Positions 1 to 6,794 are shown, numbered from the stretch's first letter. The stretch is 6,794 nucleotides of DNA from an uncultured Flavobacteriia bacterium (GCA_903887095.1 CAISOQ010000390.1:1-6794); one strand, 5' to 3'. Made by a program: numbers and translations. Notes: generated by a model from the letters alone, not told the origin.

Positions 1-132
1 AAGTTAATCTTCGCTAAAGTGCCACGAGGAAGCTTAACTTTTTTTAACAGCACCTGCGAAGTTGTAGCATCATGAAGCAATTTAACCCTTCAAACACGAT
101 TTTTGTGCATTGAACGTTGTACATTCGTAAGA
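1..132. other. Left-edge intergenic region upstream of the outer-membrane protein gene
   Basis: No gene can be assigned here with confidence. Plus frame 1 is open from base 1 to a TGA at 73-75. A minus-strand frame is open from about base 89 to the window edge, with only TTG or GTG as possible starts (80 and 53). Either could be the edge of a neighbouring gene, but neither has recognisable sequence. The plus-frame reading conflicts with the terminator-like hairpin at 2-45. A box GATTTTTG at 98-105 matches five of the six fixed positions of the Bacteroidota -7 consensus TAnnTTTG and could start a leader of roughly 20 bases before the ATG at 133. However, I see no TTG element at the expected distance upstream, so this is only a weak promoter candidate. 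Confidence 0.4.
2..45 (+). terminator. Probable intrinsic terminator of a gene left of the window
   Basis: Bases 2-12 can pair with 29-39: six base pairs (AGTTAA with TTAACT), one T-C mismatch, then four more (CTTC with GAAG). The loop is 16 bases and a run of seven T residues follows at 39-45. This has the form of a rho-independent terminator for plus-strand transcription. The stem is AT-rich and the loop is large, so it may be weak. On the minus strand the hairpin is not followed by a T-run, so it should act in one direction only. Confidence 0.42.
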
Positions 133-3100
133 ATGACTTTCGACAGGTGCATATGGGTACTGCTTTTCTGCGGCTTTTTTACTTTGAATGCTCATTCACA
201 GTATACTAGTCAGCGCAAAGTGAATTTCGCTACTACTTTGGATACATTGAAACTAGATACCTTGTCGATTTATCCGAACAGTTTCGAAGTGTATTGTGGA
301 ACTGAAAAATTGAAGTCAGAAGATTATTTTTTAGACCATGCTGCTGCTCGGTTTAAACTTTTAAAAAGCTGCGGAGACTCGCTCCATTTTACCTTCAGAG
401 TCCTTCCGATGGATCTTTCAAAAACACTAGCACGCCGCAATTCTTCCATTATTTTTGACGCAACCAAGGCTGATGACAGAGATAAATTTCGGATTGAAAA
501 CAGCTATTCTGTCGAAGATGTATTTGGTGGTTCGGGTTTAAACAAGGCGGGGAGTATTTCAAGAGGTGTTTCATTTGGTAACAACCAAGATTTAGGTATT
601 AATTCAACGCTGAACCTAGAGCTTTCAGGGGACATTGCGCCAAATCTCAAACTGCTCGCCTCTATTTCTGATGATAATTTACCCATTCAGCCAGACGGAA
701 ATACAAGTAAACTGCAGGAGTTTGATCAGGTATTTATTCAGATATATAACGATCGTTTGAAACTTATCGCAGGGGATTTCTGGCTCAATAAACCAAAAGG
801 ATATTTTCTCACCTACAAGAAAAGAGCACAGGGATTGACAGCCAATTACCAATGGTCGAATGACACATTGAAAGTCTGGAAAACAGAAGTGAGTGGAGCC
901 CTTTCAAAAGGAAAATTTGCTCGTCAAATAATAGAAGGTGTTGAGGGGAATCAAGGACCATATCGCTTGCGAGGCAATGAGAATGAACCATTCATTATCG
1001 TTTTAGCTGGAACGGAAAGAGTATACATTGATGGAAAGTTGTTGGAGCGAGGCCAGGAATTTGATTATACTATCAATTACAATTCTGCAGAAGTTGTTTT
1101 TACATCGCGCAATTTGATTACCAAAGATTCACGTATTGTTGTGGAATTTCAATATTCGGATCAGAATTACGCACGTTCTTTGGTGCAGACATCCACGACA
1201 TATACTTCAAAAAAACTTGATTTCTGGCTCAATGCCTACTCTGAGCAAGACGCAAAAAATCAAACACTTCAGCAAGAGCTGTCTTATTCACAGAAATTAT
1301 TGCTTTCTCAAATTGGAGATTCGCTTGATCTTGCGGCAACAAATAGCATTGATTCCATCGGCTGGTATGAAAACCAAGTGTTGTATAAAATGATTGATTC
1401 GCTTGGTTTTGATTCGGTGTTGGTGAGTTCTGTTAATCCTGACTCTGCCTTGTACCGTGCGGTGTTTACTTTTGTTGGACCTGGAAAAGGAAATTATGTA
1501 TTTAGTAATTTCAATGCTTTAGGGAAAGTCTTTTTGTGGGTTGCACCCATCGCGGGAGTTCCTCAAGGTGATTACAATCCATCTCGCTTGATCATTACGC
1601 CCAAACAGAAGCAGTTGGTAAGCAGTGGCTTATCTTATCGCATTCGCAAAAATCTTGTTCTTGAATCTGAACTCGCCTATTCCGGAAACGACCTCAATAC
1701 GTTTTCTGCCAAAGACAGCGGAAATGACAAAGGTTTTGCCCAACGAACAAAATTAGTTGGAATCATTCCTTTGAGTCGAGACTCCTTACCACGCTGGCAG
1801 TTGGAAACTAAAGCTGAGATTGAAGTACTTGATCGAAACTTCGTCCCCATAGAGCAATACCGTGCCGTTGAATTTGATCGCGATTGGAACACACGAAACA
1901 AAGGATACAATGGAAACCAGGTGGCGTCTGCGCTAGGAACAAATTTTAAAAACAGTTCGTTTGGCAACTTGAATTTAGAAGGGCAATATTTTCAGATTGG
2001 AAATGATTACAAAGGAATTCGTTCCGCAACAAATGGAAAATGGAAACAAAAGGGCTTTTCAGCGAAATGGGATGGAAGCTACCTTTCAGGAGAAACGGAC
2101 AGAAGAAACGAATTTTTCAGGCACCGAGCTGAGTTTTCGAAGGATTTTAAATATTTGAAAGTGGGGTATGTCGATGACCACGAATTAAATCGTTTCACAG
2201 GGGGACAGTCGGCGCTTGAAACGAATAGTTACCAATTTTTTGATTACCAGTTTTACCTTTCCAATGGCGACTCGATCAAAAATACGTACAAGCTTTTTTA
2301 CCGCGAGCGATACGATCAACGCTCCGATAGTCTTGCACTCGTTCCCGTTGCTAAAGCGCGAACAGCGGGAGGTGAAATCCGGTTGACGGAACTAAAAAAT
2401 CAAACCTTGAATATTGTTACGAGTTACAGAGAACTGAAAGTATTGAATCCAACCTTGTTGAATCAAACACCTGAAAACAATGTTGTTGGTCGAATAGACC
2501 ATGAGTTACGACTCTATAAAAGTGCTTTTACCTGGAATAATTTTTACGAAGTGGGTTCCGGATTAGAACTGAAAAGAGAGTTTTTATACATTCAGGTAAA
2601 TGATGGCCAGGGAGTCTACACATGGATTGACTACAACGGTGATGGGGTAAAAGATTTAAATGAATTTGAAATTGCTCAATTCGTTGATCAAGCAAGTTAC
2701 ATTCGGGTTTTTACGCCAAGTAATGAATACACGAAAACTTATTCAAATGAATTGAATCAATCGATTTATTGGCGACCTGAACGCATCTGGGCCTCAAAAA
2801 AGGGATTCAAAAAATTGCTTTCTCGTTTTTCTGATCAGGCGAGGATACGAATCAATCGAAAAACAAATTTGTTTAATGGAGTGGATGCATTCAATCCTTT
2901 TGCGCTACAAATCAGGGACACCAATTTAATTTCCAGTAATTACAATTTGAAAAACTCCCTGTTTTTTAACCGTACATCAAGTGTTTTTGGTGCCGAATAT
3001 AATTTTCAAGACTTACGATCTAAAACGCTACTGGCAACAGGGTTCGATTCAAAATCAAATTTGTACCATGAACTTTCCTTTCGTTGGAATATAAAAAAGG

Positions 3101-3582
3101 TGATCACAATTGAAGCAAAAGGCCAGCAAGGAACAAAGGATTCTCAGGCTGATTACACATCAGGCAGAAATTACTCCCTTAATTATTTCTTTGTTCAACC
3201 AAGCTTGATTTATCAGCCCACCACCACCTTCCGAATTTCGTTGGATGGACGTTATGTGGAAAAACAAAATGCTCTTCAATACGGCGGAGAACTCGGAATT
3301 TTGCGTGAAATAGGGTCCACATTCAAATACAATCAAGCGGAAAAAGGAAGTTTACAAGGAAGCTTGAAAATGATAAATATCCGTTACAATGGGAATCAAA
3401 ATTCTGCATTGGGCTTTGAAATACTTGAAGCACTTAAACCGGGTATTAATTATACGTGGAATCTTGGTTATCAGCGCTCTGTTTCAAAAAATCTTCAACT
3501 ATCGATTCAATATAACGGTAGACAATCCAAAAATAGTCGAACAATTCACAGTGGTGGGATGGAACTCAGGGCTTTTTTCTAG
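133..3582 (+). CDS. Large exported outer-membrane beta-barrel protein, SprA-reminiscent N-terminal region, function unknown
   Basis: This is a 1149-residue protein, probably in the outer membrane. I chose the ATG at 133 over the in-frame TTG at 103 because it places a signal peptide at the N-terminus: Arg at residue 5, a hydrophobic core WVLLFCGFF, and a likely cut after Ala-His-Ser (residues 20-22). There is no lipobox. Residues 141-235 hold a conserved-looking block (SRGVSFGNNQDLG, SDDNLPIQPDGN, IAGDF, KPKGYFLTYKK) that recalls the early strands of SprA, the type IX secretion translocon. Residues 272-343 form a second block around LAGTERVYIDGKLL and DSRIVVEFQYSD. A third spans about 447-483 (GPGKGNYVF, VAPIAGVPQGDYNP). 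An EF-hand-like loop lies at 833-844. The rest alternates polar and hydrophobic residues, as beta-strands do, and the protein ends in Phe-Phe, as barrel proteins often do. I see no TonB box, plug, OmpA-type or type IX sorting domain. The family is, to my knowledge, uncharacterised; export is well supported and function is not. Its 3' end overlaps the convergent ppx gene by 17 bases. Confidence 0.9.
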   Translation: MTFDRCIWVLLFCGFFTLNAHSQYTSQRKVNFATTLDTLKLDTLSIYPNSFEVYCGTEKLKSEDYFLDHAAARFKLLKSCGDSLHFTFRVLPMDLSKTLARRNSSIIFDATKADDRDKFRIENSYSVEDVFGGSGLNKAGSISRGVSFGNNQDLGINSTLNLELSGDIAPNLKLLASISDDNLPIQPDGNTSKLQEFDQVFIQIYNDRLKLIAGDFWLNKPKGYFLTYKKRAQGLTANYQWSNDTLKVWKTEVSGALSKGKFARQIIEGVEGNQGPYRLRGNENEPFIIVLAGTERVYIDGKLLERGQEFDYTINYNSAEVVFTSRNLITKDSRIVVEFQYSDQNYARSLVQTSTTYTSKKLDFWLNAYSEQDAKNQTLQQELSYSQKLLLSQIGDSLDLAATNSIDSIGWYENQVLYKMIDSLGFDSVLVSSVNPDSALYRAVFTFVGPGKGNYVFSNFNALGKVFLWVAPIAGVPQGDYNPSRLIITPKQKQLVSSGLSYRIRKNLVLESELAYSGNDLNTFSAKDSGNDKGFAQRTKLVGIIPLSRDSLPRWQLETKAEIEVLDRNFVPIEQYRAVEFDRDWNTRNKGYNGNQVASALGTNFKNSSFGNLNLEGQYFQIGNDYKGIRSATNGKWKQKGFSAKWDGSYLSGETDRRNEFFRHRAEFSKDFKYLKVGYVDDHELNRFTGGQSALETNSYQFFDYQFYLSNGDSIKNTYKLFYRERYDQRSDSLALVPVAKARTAGGEIRLTELKNQTLNIVTSYRELKVLNPTLLNQTPENNVVGRIDHELRLYKSAFTWNNFYEVGSGLELKREFLYIQVNDGQGVYTWIDYNGDGVKDLNEFEIAQFVDQASYIRVFTPSNEYTKTYSNELNQSIYWRPERIWASKKGFKKLLSRFSDQARIRINRKTNLFNGVDAFNPFALQIRDTNLISSNYNLKNSLFFNRTSSVFGAEYNFQDLRSKTLLATGFDSKSNLYHELSFRWNIKKVITIEAKGQQGTKDSQADYTSGRNYSLNYFFVQPSLIYQPTTTFRISLDGRYVEKQNALQYGGELGILREIGSTFKYNQAEKGSLQGSLKMINIRYNGNQNSALGFEILEALKPGINYTWNLGYQRSVSKNLQLSIQYNGRQSKNSRTIHSGGMELRAFF

Positions 3583-4453
3583 TCGCCGATTTGTGCATTT
3601 GATAAACCATTCCATCTGAAAGACCAATCTTTGGAACGATGATTTTTTTGCTTTTTAACTCTTCTAAAATGTAGATGTAAATGTTTAAAGCAGGAACAAT
3701 TACATCAGCTCTATCAGGTTTCAATTGATACACATCTACGCGTTCCTCAACACTCATTGTATTCAGCTCTTCGCGCAATGCTTTCATTTCTTTCAACGAA
3801 AGGGATTCCATGTGGCCAGCACCAAGCAGTTTGTGCACTTTGTTGATGTTTCCACCTGTACCATAAATGTGATGCGGTGATTTTAAGTCAACATGCTGTG
3901 CAATCCAATCGTGTATATCTGACCAAATGCTTTGTTTAACTTTTTCCTTAAGCAAACGAAGCGTTCCGATTTCAAAGGATTTTGAAGCGACCCTTTCACC
4001 ACCTTCAAAAACGCTTACTTCCGTGCTGCCGCCACCCACATCGATGACAATAAAAGGCATCGTTTTATCAAAATCCAAAAGGAAGAAGGTGCCGAATATC
4101 AATTCTGCTTCTTCATCACCACTGATTACTTCAACTTCAACACCAGTTGCTTCATGAATCTTTTCAATGATTTTTACAGAATTGGTTGCCTCACGCATGG
4201 CAGATGTTGCAACGGCTCGCAATTGGTTCACTTCGAAAATTTCTGAAATGAGCTTAAACGCTTGAATGGTTTTAACAAAATCTTCAGATTTTTTTTTCGA
4301 GATTTTTCCAGAGGTAAAAACTTCTTCTCCTAACCTCAATGGTACACGCGTGTATGAGATTTTTTTTACAAAAGAGTGCCCACCAATCGTCTCAACCTCT
4401 CCAACAAGAAGTCGTGCAGCATTCGTTCCGATATCGATGGCACCGTATTTCAT
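3566..4453 (-). CDS. ppx: Ppx/GppA family phosphatase (exopolyphosphatase or pppGpp phosphohydrolase), short form
   Basis: This is a 295-residue cytoplasmic enzyme of the ASKHA (actin/Hsp70/sugar kinase) fold that removes terminal phosphate from polyphosphate or from pppGpp. The family motifs appear in order: the phosphate-1 loop AIDIGTNAARLLVG (5-18), VATSAMREATNS (81-92), ISGDEEAELIF (110-120) with the Glu pair expected to supply the catalytic base, the phosphate-2 loop IDVGGGSTEVS (137-147), the nucleotide-site-like GTGGN (198-202), and KPDRADVIVPAL (245-256) followed by GLSDGMVYQM near the C-terminus. It lacks the C-terminal HD-type half that brings E. coli Ppx and GppA to about 500 residues, so it is the compact form. 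Motifs alone cannot separate Ppx from GppA activity. It starts at ATG 4453, nine bases after the der stop, so it is probably co-transcribed with der. A -7-like box in that junction may add its own promoter. Its last codons overlap the convergent outer-membrane gene. Confidence 0.93.
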   Translation of the reverse strand: MKYGAIDIGTNAARLLVGEVETIGGHSFVKKISYTRVPLRLGEEVFTSGKISKKKSEDFVKTIQAFKLISEIFEVNQLRAVATSAMREATNSVKIIEKIHEATGVEVEVISGDEEAELIFGTFFLLDFDKTMPFIVIDVGGGSTEVSVFEGGERVASKSFEIGTLRLLKEKVKQSIWSDIHDWIAQHVDLKSPHHIYGTGGNINKVHKLLGAGHMESLSLKEMKALREELNTMSVEERVDVYQLKPDRADVIVPALNIYIYILEELKSKKIIVPKIGLSDGMVYQMHKSATRKKP

Positions 4454-4457
4454 GCCA

Positions 4458-4465
4458 CAAAGTTA
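4458..4465 (-). promoter_or_regulatory. Candidate Bacteroidota -7 promoter element just upstream of ppx
   Basis: Read on the minus strand, the sequence is TAACTTTG, an exact match to the Bacteroidota -7 consensus TAnnTTTG. Its first three bases are the TAA stop codon of der, and only four bases separate the box from the ppx ATG. Initiation about five bases downstream would give a leaderless or nearly leaderless ppx mRNA. No TTG is present 17-23 bases upstream, where the -33 element should be, so this may be a chance match or a weak promoter inside the operon. Confidence 0.35.
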
Positions 4466-5773
4466 TTTCTTTCGGAAGAAGATTTTAATTGGAACGCCAC
4501 AGAAATCAAAATTTTCTCTCAATCTGTTCTCTAAGAAACGTTTATAAGAGTCAGGAATATATTGTGGTAAGTTGCAGAAGAACGCAAAAGCTGGTGCATG
4601 TGTCGGTAACTGTTGTACATATTTAATGCGAATGTACTTTCCTTTCATTGCTGGTGGCGGAGTCGCTTGAATGATTTCGAGCATCAACTCGTTCAATTTC
4701 GAAGTAGGTATTTTCTTCGTGCGGTTTTCATGCACCATCATTGTCGCTTCCAATGCCTTGTGGATACGTTGCTTGTTGATCGTAGAAGTAAAAATGATTG
4801 GAACATCATTGAATGGCGCCAATTGTTTTCGGATATTTTCCTCATACTTGATCATTGTATTCTGATCTTTCTCAACAAGGTCCCACTTGTTAATTAAAAC
4901 GACCACTCCTTTGGAGTTCTTTTCAATGATATAGAAAATATGCAAGTCCTGCTTTTGAAGTCCTTCTTCAGCATCAATCATGAAAACACACACATCTGAA
5001 TTTTCAATCGTTCTCACAGAACGCAACACAGAGTAGTATTCAATGTCTTCAGTAACTTTCGCCTTTTTTCTGATTCCAGCTGTATCGATCAAAAGGAAGT
5101 CGAATCCAAATGCCTTGTAACGTGTATTGATAGCGTCTCGTGTGGTGCCAGAAATATTGGTGACAATATTGCGCTCTTCCCCGGTAAGTGCATTTACAAG
5201 GGAGGATTTTCCTACGTTTGGTCGGCCGACAATGGCAATGCGCGGTAGATCTTCTTTTTCATTTGCTGAATCATCTTCTTTGTCGAAATGTTTGACAATT
5301 TCATCCAATAATTCTCCCGTTCCACTTCCGTTGGTTGCGGACACATCAAAGACATCACCCAGTCCAAATTGATAAAATTCTGATGAAAGCCCAACTCTGT
5401 CTGTATTGTCTACTTTATTGGCAACAATGTAGATGGGTTTCTTGGTTTTGCGAAGCAACGAAGCAACAGTTTCATCAAGATCGATAATGCCAGCCATTAC
5501 GTCGACCATAAAAACGATGACAGTAGCTTCCTGAACGGCAATTTCAACTTGTTTTCTGATTTCTGCCTCGAAAATATCGTCAGATCCTTTGATGTAACCA
5601 CCCGTATCGATAACCGAGAACTGTATTCCGTTCCAATCACCTTTTCCGTACAAACGGTCGCGGGTTACGCCACTTACTTCTTTAACGATCGCATTGCGTG
5701 ACTCCGTCAGGCGGTTGAACAAGGTTGATTTTCCTACGTTCGGGCGACCTACTATTGCTACTATATTACTCAT
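4463..5773 (-). CDS. der: Ribosome biogenesis GTPase Der (EngA), double-Era-like GTPase
   Basis: Der is an essential GTPase that acts late in 50S subunit assembly. The 436 residues carry two GTPase domains and a C-terminal KH-like domain, the hallmark of the family; 436 is also the length I recall for B. subtilis Der, while the E. coli protein is longer. Domain 1: P-loop GRPNVGKS (9-16), switch I SGVTRDR (34-40), DTGG (56-59), NKVD (119-122), SAT (145-147). An acidic linker (about 163-175) follows. Domain 2: P-loop GRPNVGKS (183-190), GTTRDA (209-214), DTAG (230-233), NKWD (295-298), and a G5-like STI around 330. The KH-like domain covers about 352-436 and ends in GVPIKIFFRKK. An in-frame ATG at 5818 would add 15 residues, but that extension reads straight through the intergenic heptad array. 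The start at 5773 (MSNIVAIVGRPNVGKS) matches the family N-terminus. The mRNA just before this start is rich in C and U with no Shine-Dalgarno site. It lies 81 bases after era and nine before ppx. Confidence 0.97.
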   Translation of the reverse strand: MSNIVAIVGRPNVGKSTLFNRLTESRNAIVKEVSGVTRDRLYGKGDWNGIQFSVIDTGGYIKGSDDIFEAEIRKQVEIAVQEATVIVFMVDVMAGIIDLDETVASLLRKTKKPIYIVANKVDNTDRVGLSSEFYQFGLGDVFDVSATNGSGTGELLDEIVKHFDKEDDSANEKEDLPRIAIVGRPNVGKSSLVNALTGEERNIVTNISGTTRDAINTRYKAFGFDFLLIDTAGIRKKAKVTEDIEYYSVLRSVRTIENSDVCVFMIDAEEGLQKQDLHIFYIIEKNSKGVVVLINKWDLVEKDQNTMIKYEENIRKQLAPFNDVPIIFTSTINKQRIHKALEATMMVHENRTKKIPTSKLNELMLEIIQATPPPAMKGKYIRIKYVQQLPTHAPAFAFFCNLPQYIPDSYKRFLENRLRENFDFCGVPIKIFFRKK

Positions 5774-5780
5774 ATGTGTG

Positions 5781-5850
5781 AACAAGGAGCAAGGAGCAAG
5801 GAGCAAGAAACTGGACATTTGTCTTTGTTCATTGTTCTTTGATCTTTACT
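5781..5850. repeat. Inverted pair of heptanucleotide arrays between era and der
   Basis: The left arm (5781-5808) is four tandem 7-base units of consensus ARCAAGG: the first starts AAC, the next three AGC, and the last ends in A. The three AGC units are almost identical. The right arm (5823-5850) is four more degenerate units of consensus CTTTGTT, the approximate reverse complement of the left unit. The spacer 5809-5822 is 14 bases. The two arms can pair along their length. On the plus strand several pairs are G-T, so an RNA from that strand would fold better than the actual era-der mRNA, where those pairs become A-C mismatches. The element fills 70 of the 81 bases between the genes; without it the genes would be 11 bases apart, which fits insertion or local growth of a repeat inside a tight operon. 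A role as terminator or attenuator is not evident, since no T-run follows on the minus strand. Confidence 0.75.
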
Positions 5851-5854
5851 CGGA

Positions 5855-6730
5855 TCAATATCCGTATTTCTTTAATTTATTTTCTGTCGATCTCCAGTCT
5901 TTGTCAACCTTCACGAACGTCTCCATGAATACTTTTTGATCAATGAATTTTTCTATTTCTTTTCGTGCCTCACGACCAATTTTCTTAAGCATTTCTCCAC
6001 CTTTCCCAATGATAATGCCTTTTTGTGAATCACGTTCAACGATGATTAACACACGAATCCTTGTGATATCAGGTTCTTCCCGGTACTCTTCAATTTCTAC
6101 CTGACAGCTGTAGGGAACTTCTTTCTCACAAAAGAGGAAGATTTTTTCGCGAATAATCTCGGAAACAAAAAAGCGCATTGGCCTATCTGACAATTCTTCT
6201 TTGTCAAAATAAGCGGGACTTTCAGGAACTAATTCAAGGATTTTTTCCCAAACCGCCTGAACGTTAAAGTCATGCAATGCAGAAATTGGATAAATCTGTG
6301 CGTTTGGCAACTGTTCTTGCCAATAGCCAATTCTTTCCATCACTTTTTCCTGATCGCTTAAGTCAATTTTATTGATCAAACAAATCACAGGAACCCGAAT
6401 CTTCTTGATTTTCTCGAGTGTTTCCTCGTGATTCATTTTGTTTTCGCGGGTATCTGTAATGAAAATCAAAACATCGGCATCTTTCAATGAAGCGTTGACA
6501 TATTCCATCATGGCTTCATGAAGCTTATACGCTGCATTTACAACACCGGGAGTATCAGAAAAAACAATCTGGTAATTTTCATCATTGACAATCCCTAAGA
6601 TACGGTGGCGAGTTGTCTGCGCCTTCGAAGTAACGATTGAAAGTTTTTCACCTACCAATCGATTCATTAACGTTGACTTACCAACGTTTGGACTCCCAAC
6701 AATATTTACAAAACCTGATTTGTGTGACAT
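5855..6730 (-). CDS. era: GTPase Era, 16S rRNA-binding 30S assembly factor
   Basis: Era binds the 3' end of 16S rRNA and checks 30S subunit maturation, linking ribosome assembly to growth. The 291-residue protein has the standard two-part layout. The GTPase domain contains the P-loop GSPNVGKS (12-19), the effector loop KAQTTRHRILGI (36-47), which is very typical of Era, DTPG (59-62), NKID (120-123) and SAL (150-152). The C-terminal KH domain (about 190-285) carries the RNA-binding signature IIIGKGGEMLKKIG (239-252). Length is close to the roughly 300 residues of E. coli Era. I chose ATG 6730 over the in-frame TTG at 6739 because MSHKSGFVNIVG gives the usual short lead into the P-loop. An AGGAA directly abuts this ATG, too close to be a normal ribosome binding site. 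It is the first visible gene of a probable era-der-ppx transcription unit. Confidence 0.97.
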   Translation of the reverse strand: MSHKSGFVNIVGSPNVGKSTLMNRLVGEKLSIVTSKAQTTRHRILGIVNDENYQIVFSDTPGVVNAAYKLHEAMMEYVNASLKDADVLIFITDTRENKMNHEETLEKIKKIRVPVICLINKIDLSDQEKVMERIGYWQEQLPNAQIYPISALHDFNVQAVWEKILELVPESPAYFDKEELSDRPMRFFVSEIIREKIFLFCEKEVPYSCQVEIEEYREEPDITRIRVLIIVERDSQKGIIIGKGGEMLKKIGREARKEIEKFIDQKVFMETFVKVDKDWRSTENKLKKYGY

Positions 6731-6739
6731 TTCCTGCAA

Positions 6740-6794
6740 TTCGGGTGCAAAGAAACGAATTTTTCAAGGGGTATGCAAATTACTTACAGCGATC
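6740..6794. other. Right-edge intergenic region upstream of era
   Basis: No complete gene lies here. On the plus strand an ATG at 6773 preceded by AAGGGG opens a frame (MQITYSD) that runs off the window and could be a divergent gene, but the spacing from AAGGGG to the ATG is only one base. On the minus strand, two frames are open from the edge to stops at 6780-6782 and about 6765-6767, so the tail of an upstream gene in the era operon is equally possible. The sequence is too short to decide. Confidence 0.3.
6748..6779 (-). promoter_or_regulatory. Candidate era promoter, Bacteroidota-type -33/-7 pair
   Basis: On the minus strand, a TTTG at 6779-6776 is followed after 20 bases by TTTCTTTG at 6755-6748. 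The second box matches the -7 consensus TAnnTTTG at five of six fixed positions, and the spacing suits the -33 TTG element of Bacteroidota primary promoters. Initiation would fall about 10-13 bases before the era ATG, giving a very short leader. The motifs are short and AT-rich, so a chance match is possible. Confidence 0.35.

Noticed and set aside
72..113. Short upstream ORF (MKQFNPSNTIFVH) before the outer-membrane gene
   Set aside because: It is thirteen codons long with no ribosome binding site and no leader-peptide features such as codon runs or an attenuator hairpin.
103..132. TTG start at 103 giving a ten-residue N-terminal extension of the outer-membrane protein
   Set aside because: The extension would put extra charged and polar residues before the signal peptide, and the ATG at 133 already gives a normal Bacteroidota signal sequence.
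504..1967. Minus-strand open frames at 504-686, 809-991 and 1677-1967, and the plus-strand frame at 1136-1393
   Set aside because: They lie wholly inside the outer-membrane gene, have no recognisable motifs and read as frame shadows.
3610..3649. Hairpin (TTCCA with TGGAA, plus AAGA with TCTT) followed by seven T residues, as a terminator for the plus-strand gene inside ppx
   Set aside because: The stem has a five-base bulge and the T-run begins six bases after it, so the match to an intrinsic terminator is poor and the sequence is constrained by ppx coding.
5774..5818. ATG at 5818 as the start of der
   Set aside because: The added 15 residues are encoded by the heptad array, and the known family N-terminus begins at the next Met, two to three residues before the P-loop strand.
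3927..5939. Plus-strand open frames opposite ppx, der and the era 3' end
   Set aside because: They are antisense to well-supported genes with clear motifs and show no independent signals.

Overview
The window looks like a housekeeping segment of a Bacteroidota chromosome, probably from the Cytophagales or a neighbouring group. Three things suggest this: a very large outer-membrane beta-barrel protein of a type I associate with this phylum, a short single-module Ppx/GppA protein of about 295 residues, and a -7 promoter-like sequence of the Bacteroidota form TAnnTTTG, combined with few strong Shine-Dalgarno sites. Base composition is moderately AT-rich throughout. I see no mobile element, tRNA, rRNA or CRISPR array.

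Layout: bases 1-132 are a short left-edge intergenic stretch with a terminator-like hairpin and T-run (about 2-45), probably serving a gene left of the window. Bases 133-3582 (+) encode a 1149-residue exported protein with a signal peptide, a conserved N-terminal segment somewhat reminiscent of the type IX secretion protein SprA, and a long series of alternating beta-strand-like segments ending in Phe. Running towards it on the minus strand is a three-gene cluster read in the order era (6730-5855), der (5773-4463), ppx/gppA (4453-3566). The ppx gene and the outer-membrane gene converge and overlap by 17 bases.

Functionally, the minus-strand cluster pairs two ribosome-assembly GTPases: Era for the 30S subunit and Der for the 50S subunit. 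The third gene is an ASKHA-fold phosphatase that cleaves polyphosphate and/or pppGpp. This places ribosome assembly next to a possible alarmone or polyphosphate enzyme, but the link is inferred from position only. The outer-membrane gene faces the cluster and shows no obvious functional tie to it.

The most unusual non-coding structure lies between era and der (5781-5850). It is an inverted pair of heptanucleotide arrays, four 7-base units on each side of a 14-base spacer, and it fills nearly the whole 81-base gap. The other points worth attention are a perfect TAnnTTTG box formed by the der stop codon just upstream of ppx, and an EF-hand-like calcium loop inside the outer-membrane protein. 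No clearly new multi-gene system is visible.
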